Shown here piece after piece: positions 35,020 to 48,190 of a stretch of 64,000 nt of DNA (position 1 is its first letter; each line of letters starts with the position of its first letter). The position numbers were made by a program, and so were the translations under genes. Source of the stretch: Sipunculus nudus. Taxonomy: Eukaryota; Annelida; Sipuncula; Golfingiida; Sipunculidae. The notes under the pieces were generated by a model. The model saw only the letters and a list, made by a program, of their open reading frames with translations, searched no databases and had not been told where the DNA came from. The DNA lies in NCBI GenBank assembly GCA_026874595.1, contig CM049313.1, positions 53,769,659 through 53,833,658 on the forward strand, given 5' to 3'.

Positions 35020-37150
35020 AGTGTTTATTTGAAGAATGTATTTATCGTTGTCGATTTTTCCATTGTTTTCACCACAAAAAATGCTTCAGATATGACTGAA
35101 AATTAGCTGCTAAAGTCCCTTCCACTGTAAGTGTGCCCATTGGACATTATTTTTACATATTTAGTAATATTTTAAATGGGCTGTCAGTAAATGAATCGTT
35201 CACTGCAGCAGTTTTCTAGACGGAGACAATGTGTACCTTGCTAATAAATGGAAAACGATTATTGTTTTTGATGGTAACTACCACGTTTGCTGTCAGCGCC
35301 ATCTAGTATTCAAACTCTAACGATTTATAAATTTTATATATTTCTGTTTATGACTAGATATTACCTTTGATCATAATTTAATCATAATTTAGCGTAATGC
35401 ATGAATATACATATATTCACGGTTGCCATGTACTCAAATGTATAAGAATATACATAAAAACTCTAGTTCGGATATCTTGCTTATACTTTGTTTCCCTGAA
35501 TGCACACGAGATGGCGCTGATATACTGGAGCATATTTACCGTAGATTGTAATGAAGATTAGTATAACAATACATATAAATTAAATTTTAAGTGAAGGTAT
35601 GGCTTATTTCTTTGCTGAAATACCCATGTTGATATGAGAGGACGGGTATAGCTTGTTTATTCCGTGTAATCCCCATTTTTACAATCAGTTTGACAATCAG
35701 ATCATTCATTCTCTGACTCAGAATGGTATAGTATGTAGTTCAATTCGACCTGTCGCGCATTTGCAGGATCACAGTCGTAGATATACTGTCTTGATATGTA
35801 AAAAAAACAGACACACGTTGACTCTGTTTACTCACACACAGACAAGAGCCATAATGACGGATAAAACAGGTGAATTTGAGATAATAATGCCGTCTGTCTG
35901 GATGGTTGTGCCGTGGAACTTTTGTATTAAGTTAAAATGAATTAATAGCAAAAGATGATTCATACATACAATGTTCATATACCCTTTATTCTCTGATCCC
36001 GAAGTCCGCATAAGGTTCGGTCATTGTACGACAGGCATAGAGGGATACGCCCAGACCGACAGACGTCCGTCCGTAAAGCTAGACAGCCATAGCCAGTCAG
36101 ACAGAGAGATATCATATTTTTGGGTAGACACTTGAGTAAATAAACCTAACATTTTCAAGGCGATTTTTTTATTTGTGTTAATGATTTTATTAGTTTTAAT
36201 AATGTTTTCTAAGAGAGGAATGAAAGGCGATAACCCGGATATGAGGAACATCAGCATTTCAAAGATTATAACCACCATGCAAGTCTAAGTACACAATTAC
36301 AGTAAAACGATTAATTTTATGTCTGCAAACGCAGCCTTTTCAGGTATGACATTCTGGCAGAAGTGCAGATATTTGTTATAGACGTTACAGAAATGTTGGA
36401 AATTAGTACCTTAAGTAAGATCAATGACCGCGCCCCTAATATATATCAGCCCATCGTTTATCAGCTTATTACACCGCCCCCTGGAGAGACTAATATGAAT
36501 ATTGAACTAATGGTCATCGTCAGTTGTTGAAACCCATTGTAACGTCACACAAAACCATACAGTCAGAAAGACAAGCAGGCGCTAAAACAGACAGAGAGTG
36601 GTTATATTTACGGCTCAGTACTAGTATGTCTGTATGGGCCCATTTTAAAGTTTGTTTAGGCATTGAATGGTAGTGGTTTAAATAGTTTAAATAGTGTTCA
36701 TACCGTTTATGAAAGAAGGAAAAGTAGATTACAAGGATTTGTTATAAAGTCGGTTCCGTGTTTGGAAGGTCCCTGATTTTTGCTTGTATCATTTATATTT
36801 GTCTCTGTTTCTGTTTCAGGCATAAACCACTGTACTACCATGTCGGAAAAGATCCTAATGCGAAACTTCTGTGTAAACCGTGTTATATGACACCGATAAG
36901 GCCTACAGCCCTTTTCAACTAAATATGAATGTCACCGTCTGACGTCACGAAAATACAACGACCAAGTGCCTACGTGTACCCAAAGGCCAACAAATGCCAT
37001 TTCATCAATCATAAAAATTCCTTATTCTCCCAGTGTTTGATTATGGGAAATTTTAAATCTCAGTAGCTACAAGATCTAGAAATTCTTCACATTCGGTTAG
37101 ACTGTACTATTACAAGGGTTAGTTATAAGATCAGTAACAATGCTGTCCCT
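35020..37150 (-). repeat. Segmental duplication, inverted copy B
   Basis: The reverse complement aligns with copy A 19545-20775 and copy C 46.6-48.19 kb. Landmarks: GAAGAATG-TTTATCGTTGT near 35033, AGCGCCATCTAGTATTCAAACTC near 35296, CGAGATGGCGCTGA near 35507, CGACCTGTCGCG near 35746 and CATTCGGTTAGACTGTACTATTACAAGG at 37091-37118. It keeps about 0.8 kb (36.0-36.9) shared with C but absent from A. It contains none of the gene exons; the homology stops at the gene's poly(A) region. Confidence 0.85.
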
Positions 37151-38350
37151 AAAAAAAAATAAATAAAAATAAATGATTGTTTGTGCGGCAGAATAGACGT
37201 CTTCTGTCACCGACATGTGGCATATGCTGTTATTCTTATCTCCCTAAAGGCTTAAATAAAACAGAGATTAAGCGTTTATATTTATGAATGTTGTATGGCA
37301 TGTTTGTTATGCTTTTAAGTTTCGTGACTGTGCTCTTACTTTTCATCTGTTTTGCATATTAATGATCTGTGATCAACAAAACGCTCAAAGCTCACGTAAA
37401 CAGGTATAACTCTGCTGACAACAGAAGTAAATTTTATGAGGTTCTCCGTCACATAGTGAGAATAAATTTGCAAACAAGAGTTACGATAATATGATTAACG
37501 TTTATACAAAACTACATGTTCTGCACATAAAGCAGGGCATATACTAAGATACATGCTATTAAAAAGTTCAGGACTACCCACGGTTGCAAAGGATAAGCTA
37601 TTCACAGTGTTCCTGTATCGTTAGTGGGTTTTTACACTTCATGAGTTTATAGATTATCAAAAGTCTCATTCTTCCAGGTTTTGGATTGATACATCGCAAA
37701 ATAAAAACCCGTTTCCCAAACGTGTAGGACATATTCAACTTTTAAATCATAAATTCACGATAATGTAACGTTTATTAATTCTTTAACAGAATTTTATAAC
37801 GAAATGTTGACGGAGACATCAAAACTCCGCCAAGATTATCCTCATGTGTTTTCCTATTCCTACACAACTGTTCAACTATAGACCTGTTCAGATTTTTGCA
37901 GACAATGTCTGACAAACAGCCCAGGGCATAGTATAACTCCTCTCGCCACCTGTCGGAGGTGTTCTGCAGATTTACCTTGCCTGTGGGGTTTCTGATATGA
38001 CCACATAATTTTGCTATTATTGTTTATTGCTTTGCACAACGTTAATTTACCTAGCGAAGAAGCCCCTTGAGGCTGTAAGTCAATGTATTATTTGGTCTGC
38101 CTTTGCTTCATAATATAAAAAGTTATGCTCTACGTTTTATGGTATAAACAAGTAACAGTTTTTAAGAAAAAAAAAAACTAAGGAAGAACAACACGGATTT
38201 ATATCACACGTACACTTTATTTAAAAAAAAATGAACATATAAATATAAACCCAACAAACACCAAGTTTCGCTTCAGGCGGTTCCAAATGCGACTCAAACA
38301 TGCACTTTTGCGATTTTCCCTTATTCACTTTTATATTTTTTTTACTATAT
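37151..38350. other. Non-coding, nothing recognised
   Basis: Mixed AT-rich DNA with a poly-A run near 38165-38177. No open exon or repeat partner was noticed. Confidence 0.4.
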
Positions 38351-38357
38351 CAAGCGG

Positions 38358-38480
38358 TTATGTTTAAAAGATATAGTTTGCTAATTATTCCAGAATATTA
38401 TGGTACAGCTATTGGCGGGGAACAGAACGCCGACCTTGAACTGTTACAGTGGATGAAAACTGATGCCGCTACTAGCCTCA
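38358..38480 (-). repeat. Inverted partner of 18948-19076
   Basis: See the partner entry; orientation is opposite. Followed by C-rich sequence and (CT)n at about 38522-38557. Confidence 0.65.
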
Positions 38481-38520
38481 TAATTAAAATCCTACCCCCC
38501 TCACCCCCTCCCCCCCCCCT

Positions 38521-38559
<39 letters not shown>

Positions 38560-39088
38560 TCCCACACCGACTACCAGCGAATACCAGCGACCTACCTAGA
38601 CTCAGCAGGTCAAGAGCTGCATTACTCAAGCGGAGTTGAGAGAGAGCAGCCATGATGAGCGCACACCCCCGCCCCTCACGTAAATTCCTGGCAAGTCAAG
38701 TACGAGGAACCAGACACCAACCAAGAGCCAAGCCAGCCGTCTGATCAGCCAGGACCCCTAACAGGATAAACCAAACCAGACCACCAAGGCCCCAATATTT
38801 CTAGGATTACACCCAAACGGTCCTTTGGGGACCAAAACCGACAGTCCTTTTGTAATATTATGATCCGGGTGTAATATTATGATCTTCATCGTATGGCTAC
38901 TTCAAAAATCAATTGTGGGTTCGGAAATGTAGAAATATGCAGTTTTGTATGTGAATGCCACGCTTTGTTTTTAATATTTGTTCATGATTATCTTCAAATA
39001 AAATTAATTCTATATTCTTGTATGTTTGTTAGAGACCTAGCTTTCCGACTAAAGGCTTTAAGCTGGGTAGGCAAATAGGGGTGAACAT
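38481..39088. other. C-rich then AT-rich non-coding DNA
   Basis: Poly-C and (CT)n to 38557, then about 250 bp of unusually A/C-rich sequence (38560-38830, rich in CCAGAC, CCAAG and ACCAAC words) that is open in short frames only. It may be a decayed minisatellite or repetitive exon; I cannot assign it. Confidence 0.3.
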
Positions 39089-39959
39089 CGCTCATATATG
39101 ATTTTGTTGGTGTTTCCATGTGTCCGTCAGTGTATAATGCGTCTGTACATAAATTGCTACAGGAGCGATTTTCATTTTTAGGGTCTATGTGGACCCAGGC
39201 ATTCCTGATAAAATAACGTCACTATATTTGTGGAAAAGTCGCTGATCCATTGTACCACTATATACTTCTGCCAATTCACGTATACACTTATAGCTTAATA
39301 TTTGAAGCAGGTGAATGCCAGGTATACTGTGACATCATTTAATATTTTTCTCTTAATAATATATCTGTAGTTCCGTCCCACTTAATTTAGACAGCTCATT
39401 GCTGTTCGAGATTATCCCTGTTAAGGGAGAATATACCACATGCATGATTAGGTGAAGTTTTTTCCTTAAGGTTTTCTATAAATATTAAGATTCCTCATTT
39501 TAAGAAAGATAGAGGGAAAGAGTTTTATTAATTGCCAAGGCCTGTGGATGCCTTCCTTTTTTTAGTCAACTGTTTAAATATCTCTTACCATGTGCTCCTA
39601 TTTGGTAAAAAATCCTAAATTGGCCAAAGTAAGTAATACGTGTTTCACTTTGGGGCCATTTTAAGTCACCGTAAATGTAACAGATGGTGTAAAACATAAA
39701 GTGAAAATAAGATTTAACCTCTATATTTGGTATTATTACATTGTGATACAGAGGAAACCATTACCGGATCTACATAAACTTAAAAATTTATCAATAATTT
39801 TACTTTATTAAACTGCAGGCATGTTATCACCCGGACACAGAGGTTTGGAACACGTGATATGACATGTCATATTCCAGGATCATGTTAATGCTTGTGGGCG
39901 AAACGTGATCTAAGTGATCTAAGACCAGCGGTCTGTATACTCAGTGACTCAACGCCCCA
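39089..39959 (-). repeat. 0.9-kb dispersed repeat, copy R (inverted partner of 9050-9950)
   Basis: Aligns in reverse complement to copy L along its full length, with numerous substitutions and small indels. Its right end runs into a 34-nt poly-C tract at 39977-40010. Confidence 0.7.
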
Positions 39960-39975
39960 GATTTTACGAACATCG

Positions 39976-39976
<1 letters not shown>

Positions 39977-40010
<34 letters not shown>
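39977..40010. repeat. Poly-C tract (34 nt)
   Basis: Uninterrupted C run, the longest homopolymer in the window. Confidence 0.95.
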
Positions 40011-40242
40011 ACTGCAACCGACAAGATTCACGCGGCGTGTGACGTCAATATCCTCTGTGTAACAACCAGGAATGAAGGGACATACTTTGTGAAAATGAGT
40101 GTTTGTACACGGTTGGATGTGATGAAAACATGCGTGGCCGGTAAATAAAAAAAAAAAATTATTTTATTACGTTGTTTCTATTACGAAAGAAAGCAAGCAG
40201 TCATCGACCGCTGATACAAAAGAGGCAGTTAAATAACATAAA

Positions 40243-41556
40243 ATTATTGTATCCACAAAAACTGAGTTTTGCGGATATTATGTTTTCACTCGGGTTCCGC
40301 CTCCGCGTTCGTCTACGAAGAATTCATCTGAGACTCTTGGACCGTTCTTTCTGAAACCCTGCATTATTATGAGATCACATGTCAACCGGTGCCTAACAAA
40401 GATTTGTGGCGCCACCTGAAATTTTTTTGCGAAGTGTCCATCTGTGTGTTTTTTTATGTGATAATAGCGGATATCTCAGGAGTTGATTATTATTTTGGGC
40501 TAAATATGTGAATGTCCATAGATCTTGGATATATCCATATTGTACTCAATATTGCGGCGCCGTCTGCAATCGTTTTCACGTGGCGTCCATCGGTGCGTTT
40601 GCCTCGCGTGAAAATTGATCACATCTCAGGGTTAAATAATGTATCGGCCTGAAATACGGCATGCCCATCCAACTTTGAAAGCTTTGTTGTACATATGACA
40701 GGTGGTGCCACCTATAATCACGTATTCGTACAATACATCCATGCATTTATGTTAGGAGTGGTTTGAAAATCCGCCTCATGGCCATACATCTTTGATATCT
40801 TAATCGCATACAAAAGCCTAGAAGCGCAACCTACAATCGTTTTCGCACAGTGTCTATCTACCAGCTCCCAGTTCTGTCTTGGTGAACTTTGTACATTCGT
40901 CTTGGACAGCTTTGTTGTATACCAAACAGGTCGCGCCACTTACCTTCCCGTTTTCTAGAATACATTGATGACCTTTTCGCGGTATTGCCTAGGCGTATCG
41001 ACCAGATATTTGCATATTCATCCAACTTGAACGCGAGACTGGTGCACCCCCTAGAAGCACATATAAATTGTAGATTACATTCATGCATTTATCTCTGGAG
41101 CGGTTTAATATATTAACCTGATAATTGGCATGTACATAGATCTTTGATTTCTTTATCTGGCTTTAAGACTTATGGCGCCACCTTCAATCCTGTTTGCATT
41201 ATGTCCATTAGTTCATCTTTTTGGTTGAATATCGAACATATATCAGACGTAGTTTAGCGTATCGGCCCATAATTGTGCATGAAGTTCATCTTGAGTAGAT
41301 TACTCTTACCCGCGCCACCTACGATCACGTATTTTTAGAATACATTCAGGCATTTATCTCAGGAATGGCTTGATGTATCAGCCTGAAAACTGACACGTTT
41401 ATAGATCTCGTTATGGTCTATCTTGTATACAAGACTGTTGGCGCCATCTTCAAACAGTTGCCTTAACGGCGTTTACGTAACGAGAGATTCAGCACCTCTC
41501 TGATTAGGCGGATACCTGTAGTCGCTTTTCGACTGCCCATATTCCAGTTATTTAAC
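40243..41556 (+). mobile_element. HINE-like non-autonomous Helitron/Helentron, copy 1
   Basis: Same element as 48191-49385 in opposite orientation. The 5' end (ATTGTATCC-C-AAAAC, then GTTTTGCGGATATTATGTTTTC) is followed by about nine degenerate monomers marked by GGCGCCACCTACAATCACG-like words at roughly 40408, 40554, 40703, 40825, 40933, 41042, 41174, 41312 and 41440 (spacing about 108-149 bp). The 3' end has the subterminal inverted motif GGCGGATAC (about 41503), a hairpin GTAGTCGCTTTTCGACTGC and the terminus CATATTCCAG before T. Subterminal inverted repeats, central tandem repeats and a 3' hairpin are known features of Helentron-associated elements (HINE, DINE-1, bivalve pearl). No Rep/helicase frame is present. 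Confidence 0.65.
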
Positions 41557-41559
41557 GTG

Positions 41560-42925
41560 AAGAATCAGATACGTACATCTAGACCTAAAGAATGTGTAGA
41601 AATGAATCGCTAAAAAACTGCACTGCGGGATGTAATGTTAAAATATGACTCTGAATGTTTTGTGATGTCTTAAATTATTCTATGCTTTCGTTAAGTTATT
41701 AAATATTACAAATTTATTCACAAATCTTGCTGTTAATGCTGAAATGTCCCGAATGTTCCACTTTCATTGAAAAGGTAATATAGTATAGCCGCACACAGTC
41801 TCCTAGCTCAGGACGTCCCAAGCTCTCATACCCAAGGGCTCCTATATCAGCCGAGTCCATTCGATTTTATCCGGCAATGAATTAAGATCCTCACCAACGT
41901 GTGAGCATAAAACATTTCTGTAGATACCAGAGAGTTATCATCACCAAAAGAGGAAAAACATTACTGATTTTTATACGTGTGTTTTATTTATATTTCTGTT
42001 GAAGATGTCTCCAAATAAGTGTCTCGGTTGTCATCATCGACATCTTTTTATATATTATTTGTTTACGATAATAGTGTTTGCTAACTTCACAATGATTCAA
42101 GATATTCATGTACGAATATTATTGTAGACACAGGTATTTATTTCATATATTCTAGGGATCCGTTATAAAGCATTTATTTGCTCTGCTAACCTTATAAGAA
42201 GTTCAATTATCTTCACTGACTTACAACCAACATCAATTAACCTGTCAGGTGAATTATATATTTTCAACTAAGATCTGCAACGACAGACCACGGAGTCAGG
42301 AATTCTGTGTGGCCCAGTGGTATCAGGGTTTGAATTAGTTTAATTATTTCCCACCAGATGGTAGAACCTACAAATGTGTACATTTGCTGTTAGTGAAGCA
42401 TTCCAACATATGATTGCCAGCCTAGCTAAATTTATGTTAGAGAAAGTTTTAAGTTAGCATCTAAACCAATCACTAGTTTATGAGTATCCTGAGGTCCAAC
42501 TCGTTTTTACAACTTTTTATATTTGCATGGTGTAAATAAAGCACTGTGTAAAGTGCATCCTGTTAATCCCTGATGTTGACGGTCTCGTCCCATCCGTGAT
42601 TTTACATCAATGTATCAATAGGTTATAAAAAGAGTATCTAAATGAATAAGACCCTGACAGCGTAAAGCAGGATGTCTTGTGTACATAAACACTCTAACAC
42701 CATTCAGAAACTTCATTGTTTGCTTAGGCCTTACTGTCTCGACAATGCTTTCCCATGAACTTGCGCTTTGGCTCCTACATCAGTCGTTTCACTTTTTTCT
42801 GCATGTATGAACTTTGATCTCTGTTTAGTGGATGGAGTGTCTCTGTCAACCTATGCCAAAAGTATCTTACGGTCATGTATAGTGTGAAACCTTAGACAAA
42901 TGAAAAGTGGTGACGTGTCTGGGTA
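41560..42925. other. Non-coding, nothing recognised
   Basis: No open exon, repeat pairing or microsatellite of note. Confidence 0.4.
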
Positions 42926-42927
42926 AT

Positions 42928-43125
42928 CAGGAGCGGATCCGGTATTTAGAAAAAGGAGGGGTCAAACACAGGGAGTCTAATGACGAACCCTAAAAATATC
43001 CCTAGATCCGGAAAGGGTGGAGGGGTCCAGCCCACAAAAATTGCTCTGAATCCTCTTGTAAAAAGGTTGCGGCGGCTGAAAAAGTTTGTGTATGGAGGGG
43101 GGGTCCAGGGGGTCCTCCCTCTGGT
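42928..43125 (+). mobile_element. hAT-like MITE family, copy 3
   Basis: Left terminus CAGGAGCGGATCCGGTATTTAG, then AAAAGGAGGGGTCAAACA, GACGAACCCTAAAAATATCC and GGTTGCGGCGGCTGAAAAA, as in copies at 13.4 and 45.9 kb. The right terminus is blurred in a G-rich stretch. Confidence 0.55.
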
Positions 43126-43224
43126 TTCGCTTCTGTTTTATCTTTTACCATCGCAAGACGTCACTTCGCTTCCCCAGGAACTGGGACACTATACTCAATT
43201 TTAGTGAACCTTTAGATTTGAATA

Positions 43225-43560
43225 ACTTCCGTCAGGAGAGTTTGTGCTCATTTCCGTTCGGGTATCTGTCTGTACGTGTGTAGGTGTGTTTTTGTTTGTT
43301 AACCATGTAGCGCACGCAATCATTATCGAAATCTCATGATATTTTCGGGAATGGGCCTATGAAGAATGGATTACATTTTGGTGTAGATCCGGCTTATGAT
43401 CTGGATTTAGGAACGTCATCAAGGAATATTCACATAGGTAAAGTCATTGATGCACGAATGAACCTGGAAATATTGCTCGAATAGGTGAATGCATACACGC
43501 TTTTTGGATCCCATAAAACAGGGACCCCCACATTGCGGAAGCTTGCATTCCTTAGAATGC
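43225..43560 (+). repeat. Dispersed repeat (CCTCCGCCAGGAGG type), copy 2
   Basis: Partner of 14895-15140. Includes GTAGATCCGGCTTATGATCTGG, a phrase typical of a widespread invertebrate interspersed repeat that reads 'GTGGATCCGGATCTGG'. No protein-coding content. Confidence 0.55.
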
Positions 43561-44750
43561 AGAGTTCTAGTTTCTTTTTTTTTATTATTATTTTATTTAA
43601 CTTTTTTACTTGTTTTTATTATAAAATTGATCTGTGAATGTTGGTATATCATCCCATCCATAAACTTTTTCATATTAGGGGAATTTGGAAAATGACCGGT
43701 CAGGTGACAAGGAAAGTGTATGTTAGTGGCTATAATGAAATATTCCAATAATATAAAGAAGATTCTGATATAATGTGAGGATTTGGACGTGGTAAAATAA
43801 AAGCGTTATCCTCTCCAAACTTTACCGATACACTTCCTAATGCTACCAAACTCTCTTGGAGTACTTTTGTGTCCAATATCGGCGCCCAAACAGTTTTAAT
43901 ATATCTCAGAGTTTTTCGATAACCTTCAAAGAGTCTGCCATTTTGCGTCTACACTAAAACTCGGATGTCACAACTGCATTTTGAAATTATGGATATACCA
44001 ATTGTAAATAAAAAATTTATTTCTTTCGATTAAATGCCTGGTGAACGAAAATGTGAAATATAAATGCCTCATAAATTGGACAAACCACAAACAACCGCTG
44101 TTGTTTTCCTCACTGCCGCCAGGCGTACGTACCTCCTGCTTCTATATAATTCCTCTTTATTTTTATAGACGTCAAATGTATCGCAGCGTACTGGTTCTTG
44201 CACTGAGAAAGTTGTACGGGATGTGTTTTTCTCCGAGTTTACCCGCGGGATGCACACATTTGGCAGAGTTTTTGACAGACGGCGCTGCGATAGACCCTTC
44301 ATGAAATGATGTAAATTTCCTACGGCTTTTTGGAAGATGTGGAAATTACCCCTTCAGGACATTCGTCCTTTACACAACAAGAAGAGACACGGACATTTCC
44401 CAAACGTGGCCACAGACGAGTTGTCTGACAATGATTGAGAGTCACCACATTAAATTAAAATATAGGTGATAGACTAGCACTGTTAGACATACAACTTTGA
44501 CCCTGAGAACTGAAAATGACATCAGGGGTTCCTCACAGACACTCAGCTTAAGAATCGATGATAAGTCTTCAAGTTTGTGATTTACAAACATTTTCTGCTT
44601 GAAGTATTTATTTAAATAGGATGCCGTAAAAGACCACAAATATATCTACGCAAACATTCGTGTTATATTATAGGGGGGGGGGGACTATTCAATATAAAAA
44701 AAAACCGTATTAACTGTACAATAATCTGTCATCAAGTATTGTTTGTTAGC

Positions 44751-44816
<66 letters not shown>

Positions 44817-45135
44817 TGTGGGCACTTGTGCTAAATCGTGAGTTTTGTATCCTAGAGAACTAAGAGAAAAAAGGGAATACCAGTATATATAGAATTTAAA
44901 TTTAAATATTACTAAGTTTTTCTAATCGCAGATTTATTCGCTATCCTTCCATTATCTTTCCTGTACTAATATTCGGCTTATTCTCTAAAACAGACGTTAC
45001 ACCATTCGGATATAATCGGGTAGTAGTTGGTGATGTTATGTCACATCTGGGGGTTCTGTATCTATTTATTTTACGTACATGTAATTAGGCTATCGGATTA
45101 CTGTGTCATGCATACTGATCAGCTCCTGTGTCCGG
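43561..45135. other. Non-coding; (AT)n(GT)n at 44754-44810
   Basis: Compound AT/GT microsatellite and a short poly-G near 44673-44682. Frames of 65-87 codons near 44.05-44.64 kb have no recognisable features. Confidence 0.4.
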
Positions 45136-45139
45136 CTTC

Positions 45140-45428
45140 TGTGTCTCAAGGGCAGAGCGCAGGACTCAAAGCTTGGAGATCGCGAGTTCGAATCTCAGCC
45201 GAGACTGTGAGATTTTTCAGAGTCGGCCATCTCCCAGGGTGAGCGCTCTGCAGGCATAATGGGGAGACTGTGCCCAACAGTCATGTTTACCCACAAACAA
45301 GTGCGTTTTTCGGGGATTTCTCGGTGTTATAACCCAGCATTAGGGATGACACACATCCATGACCCGCGCCAGGATAACCGGGTATAAGCCCCTGTCACGT
45401 TGTCCGATACCAGAATTTAAAAAAAAAA
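45140..45428 (+). mobile_element. tRNA-derived SINE
   Basis: A tRNA-like head carries a B-box GAGTTCGAATCTC (AGTTCGAATCT at 45185-45195) about 35-40 bp after an A-box-like GGGCAGAGCGCAGG. Then comes a body with GTGAGATTTTTCA (45207-45219) and GGGGAGACTGTGC, and an A-rich tail (45419-45428). A decayed copy of the same family is at 7728-7862 on the other strand. The A box is imperfect and clean target duplications were not identified. Confidence 0.7.
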
Positions 45429-45889
45429 CGCTGTAGATGTACATAGAATTAGTTAAGCAAGCATTAAAAAAAACGAGGGGGGTTACATCCACAAGAAAAA
45501 AAAAGAATAAATAAAAAGGTCATTACACGGCCGATAAACAGAAGGAAACAGGGCTCCGCCACGCAGGCCATTCATCAAGATTTCATTCATTAAATTGTTC
45601 CTTACTTTAAGTGGTTTTCTACTTAAAGTTCCTCATTTACCTATATACAGAATGCATCATTCCTTACTTTGAGTCGTTTCCCAACTTAAATACATCATTT
45701 GGTCCCTCCAAAACACATTTGTCCTTATTTTTTTAAGTTTTGGACCTTAAATAAATCATTTAGTCCCTACAAAAAAATTATTTAGAATTTTTAATCTCTT
45801 TAACATCTACCGTTTACCTTCTGACGACAGGTGTTAATTGTTGTGTCATATCACGGCACACTGTCAGGAGTATGGGGAAGCCTATACAT

Positions 45890-46105
45890 AGGAGGATCCA
45901 GGGTTTAGGAAAAGGAGGGGTTCAACTTAGAAGGACTAAGGATAAAACCTAAAAAAAAGTCCTTTAAATGAAAAGAGGAGTCTGAAAATTGGTCTGAAAC
46001 CCTTAAAGAGTTGCGGCAGCTGAAAAGGGATTGGGGGTGGGGGGGGGGGGGGGGGGGGGGGGGCAGACCCAGTGGACCCCCTTGGATCTGCTATAGCTAC
46101 CGAAG
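45890..46105 (+). mobile_element. hAT-like MITE family, copy 4, with 25-nt poly-G
   Basis: Left terminus AGGAGGATCCAGGGTTTAGG and right terminus CCTTGGATCTGCTATAG. Interior words GGAGGGGTTCAAC, GGATAAAACCTAAAAAAAAG and GTTGCGGCAGCTGAAAAGGG match the other copies. Poly-G at 46039-46063. Confidence 0.6.
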
Positions 46106-47569
46106 AGGTATGCGTATTCCCGTTTCTTTATTTTGGAACAGCTTTCTTGCCTTAAAACATACGTTTAATTCACCTTTCTCATCTCCTCATATCAACCCAT
46201 CCTTTATACGTATAACAATAAAAATATATGAATGTAGTCAAAGTTCTTCGGAAATCTGAATGCCCACGCGTCCCATTTCGGTTTGCAAATGTAAACATCA
46301 TCACTGATCAGGTCTTCAAGATAAATATGCCATGTATGAATTTCTTGCCACCAGCACAGCGCCACAAAATAAATGTAAAATATTTGTTCATATCTTATTG
46401 AGACAGCAATATTCCATTGAAAACCCATATTTCATTTAACTTTTGGAATAAAAAAATTGAGCCAACATTCCTCATCTCATTTAATGCATCTCCCCAACCC
46501 CGATAAAAAAACCGGTTGCCGTGTTTATCAGCTAGTTTTATTATAAACGACGGCTGTATATAGGAAGTATTCCCTCTGATGCCACGTCTTACCCGCTGAC
46601 TATTCGAAAACTGGCGTATTTGGAGCATTTTCCAGAAATTGTACGAACTGAAAAATTAATCCCGAACAGGGAGAATATAGGGAAATTTTGTGATTTGTGA
46701 AATGGCATAGTTTAGCCTTGGAAGCGAAGTACGCTCTTGGTCGTATAGTATATTGTTGCCTGTGATATCCATATTAACATAGGGGTTTTTAATGTCAGTA
46801 ACAATCCCCTCGCTTCTGCCAGCACGTCATATACCAGAATAGATTGCGAGTGCAAAATTAGAATAACTGATTTACTGACTTTGGTTACTAGATATGATTA
46901 TGATTTTTTAAACGCGGATAATTCGTCACAACCGGATGATTACCTTCCTTTCCTCTCTTAGAAAACATCATTATATCTATTTAAATAATTAACGCCAATT
47001 ACAAATCGCTTTGAAATGATCACATATTCATATTAGTGTCTATCACAAAATATAATAACCCTGTGTGTTGCTGGCCAGCTGTCTAGCTGTACGCATGTAC
47101 GTCTGACGTATGTCGGTCTGTACTTATCTCTTAATGCCTGTCGCACACTGACCGAAACTTGTGGGCACTTTGCCATCAGAGAATTTATGGTATATATTAG
47201 TATTTGTAATGATGTGTGTATTGTCTAATGCTATCATTTTACAAAATTTCCCCAGCAAAACAATCCCGGCGAACAGCATTATTCTCTCAAGTTCACTTGT
47301 TTTGTTGTTATAACTATTGTCTTTGTGTGTGTAGACTATGTCCACGTGTGTCTGTTTGCCATATGGCAAGATAGTCTATCGGCATCTGTGATCTTGCACA
47401 TGCGCGACCGGTCGAGTTGAACTAAATACAAGACCATATTCAGTCAGAAAATGAAGGATATGATTGTCAAACTGATTTTAAAAAAGGAGATTACACGGAG
47501 TAAATAAGCATCACCCGTCTTCTCATATCAGCATTGGTAATTTAGCAAAGAAATAAGCCAGACTTACAC

Positions 47570-47571
<2 letters not shown>

Positions 47572-47655
<84 letters not shown>
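47572..47655. repeat. (CA)n(TA)n microsatellite
   Basis: About 39 bp of CA followed by TA with one CATG interruption. Positional counterpart of 20235-20264. Confidence 0.9.
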
Positions 47656-48190
47656 TGTTTTACTTATCCGGTTACCTAAAAATTATTGCTTTCCAAGTAA
47701 AACTGCTCCCGTATTTCAGCGCCATCTCCTGTACATACAGGGAAACAAAAATTAAGCAATATATCCGCTCTAGATATAGTTCTTATGTATATCTTTATTC
47801 ATTCAAGTGCATTGAAGTGCAACCGTAATATAAGTAAATTCATTCCATTGCGCTTGATTATGATTAAATTATAATCAAAGCTAATATCTTATCTGAAAAC
47901 AGAAATATTAAGAATACATAAATCGTTCAGAGTTTGAGTACTGTTGGCGCTGAGAAGCAAACGCGGTAGTTTCCGTCAAAAACAATCGTTTTCAAAAGTA
48001 TCCCATTTATTAGCAAGATACACATGATCTCCTTCTAGAAAACTGCTGAAGTGAATGACAGGTCCTTTTAAAAAAATTCACTAAATAAGTAGAAATACGG
48101 CCAATGAGCCACACTTATAGTGTACGGGACAGTGGCAGCTAGTTTTTAGTCATATCTGAAGAAAAATATCTGTGGCGAAAACAATAGAAA

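Noticed and set aside
40408-41450. Regularly spaced palindromic GGCGCCACC words considered as a CRISPR-like array
   Set aside because: Units are degenerate over their whole ~110-150 bp without a repeat/spacer division; they are the central tandem repeats of a Helitron-like element in a eukaryotic genome.
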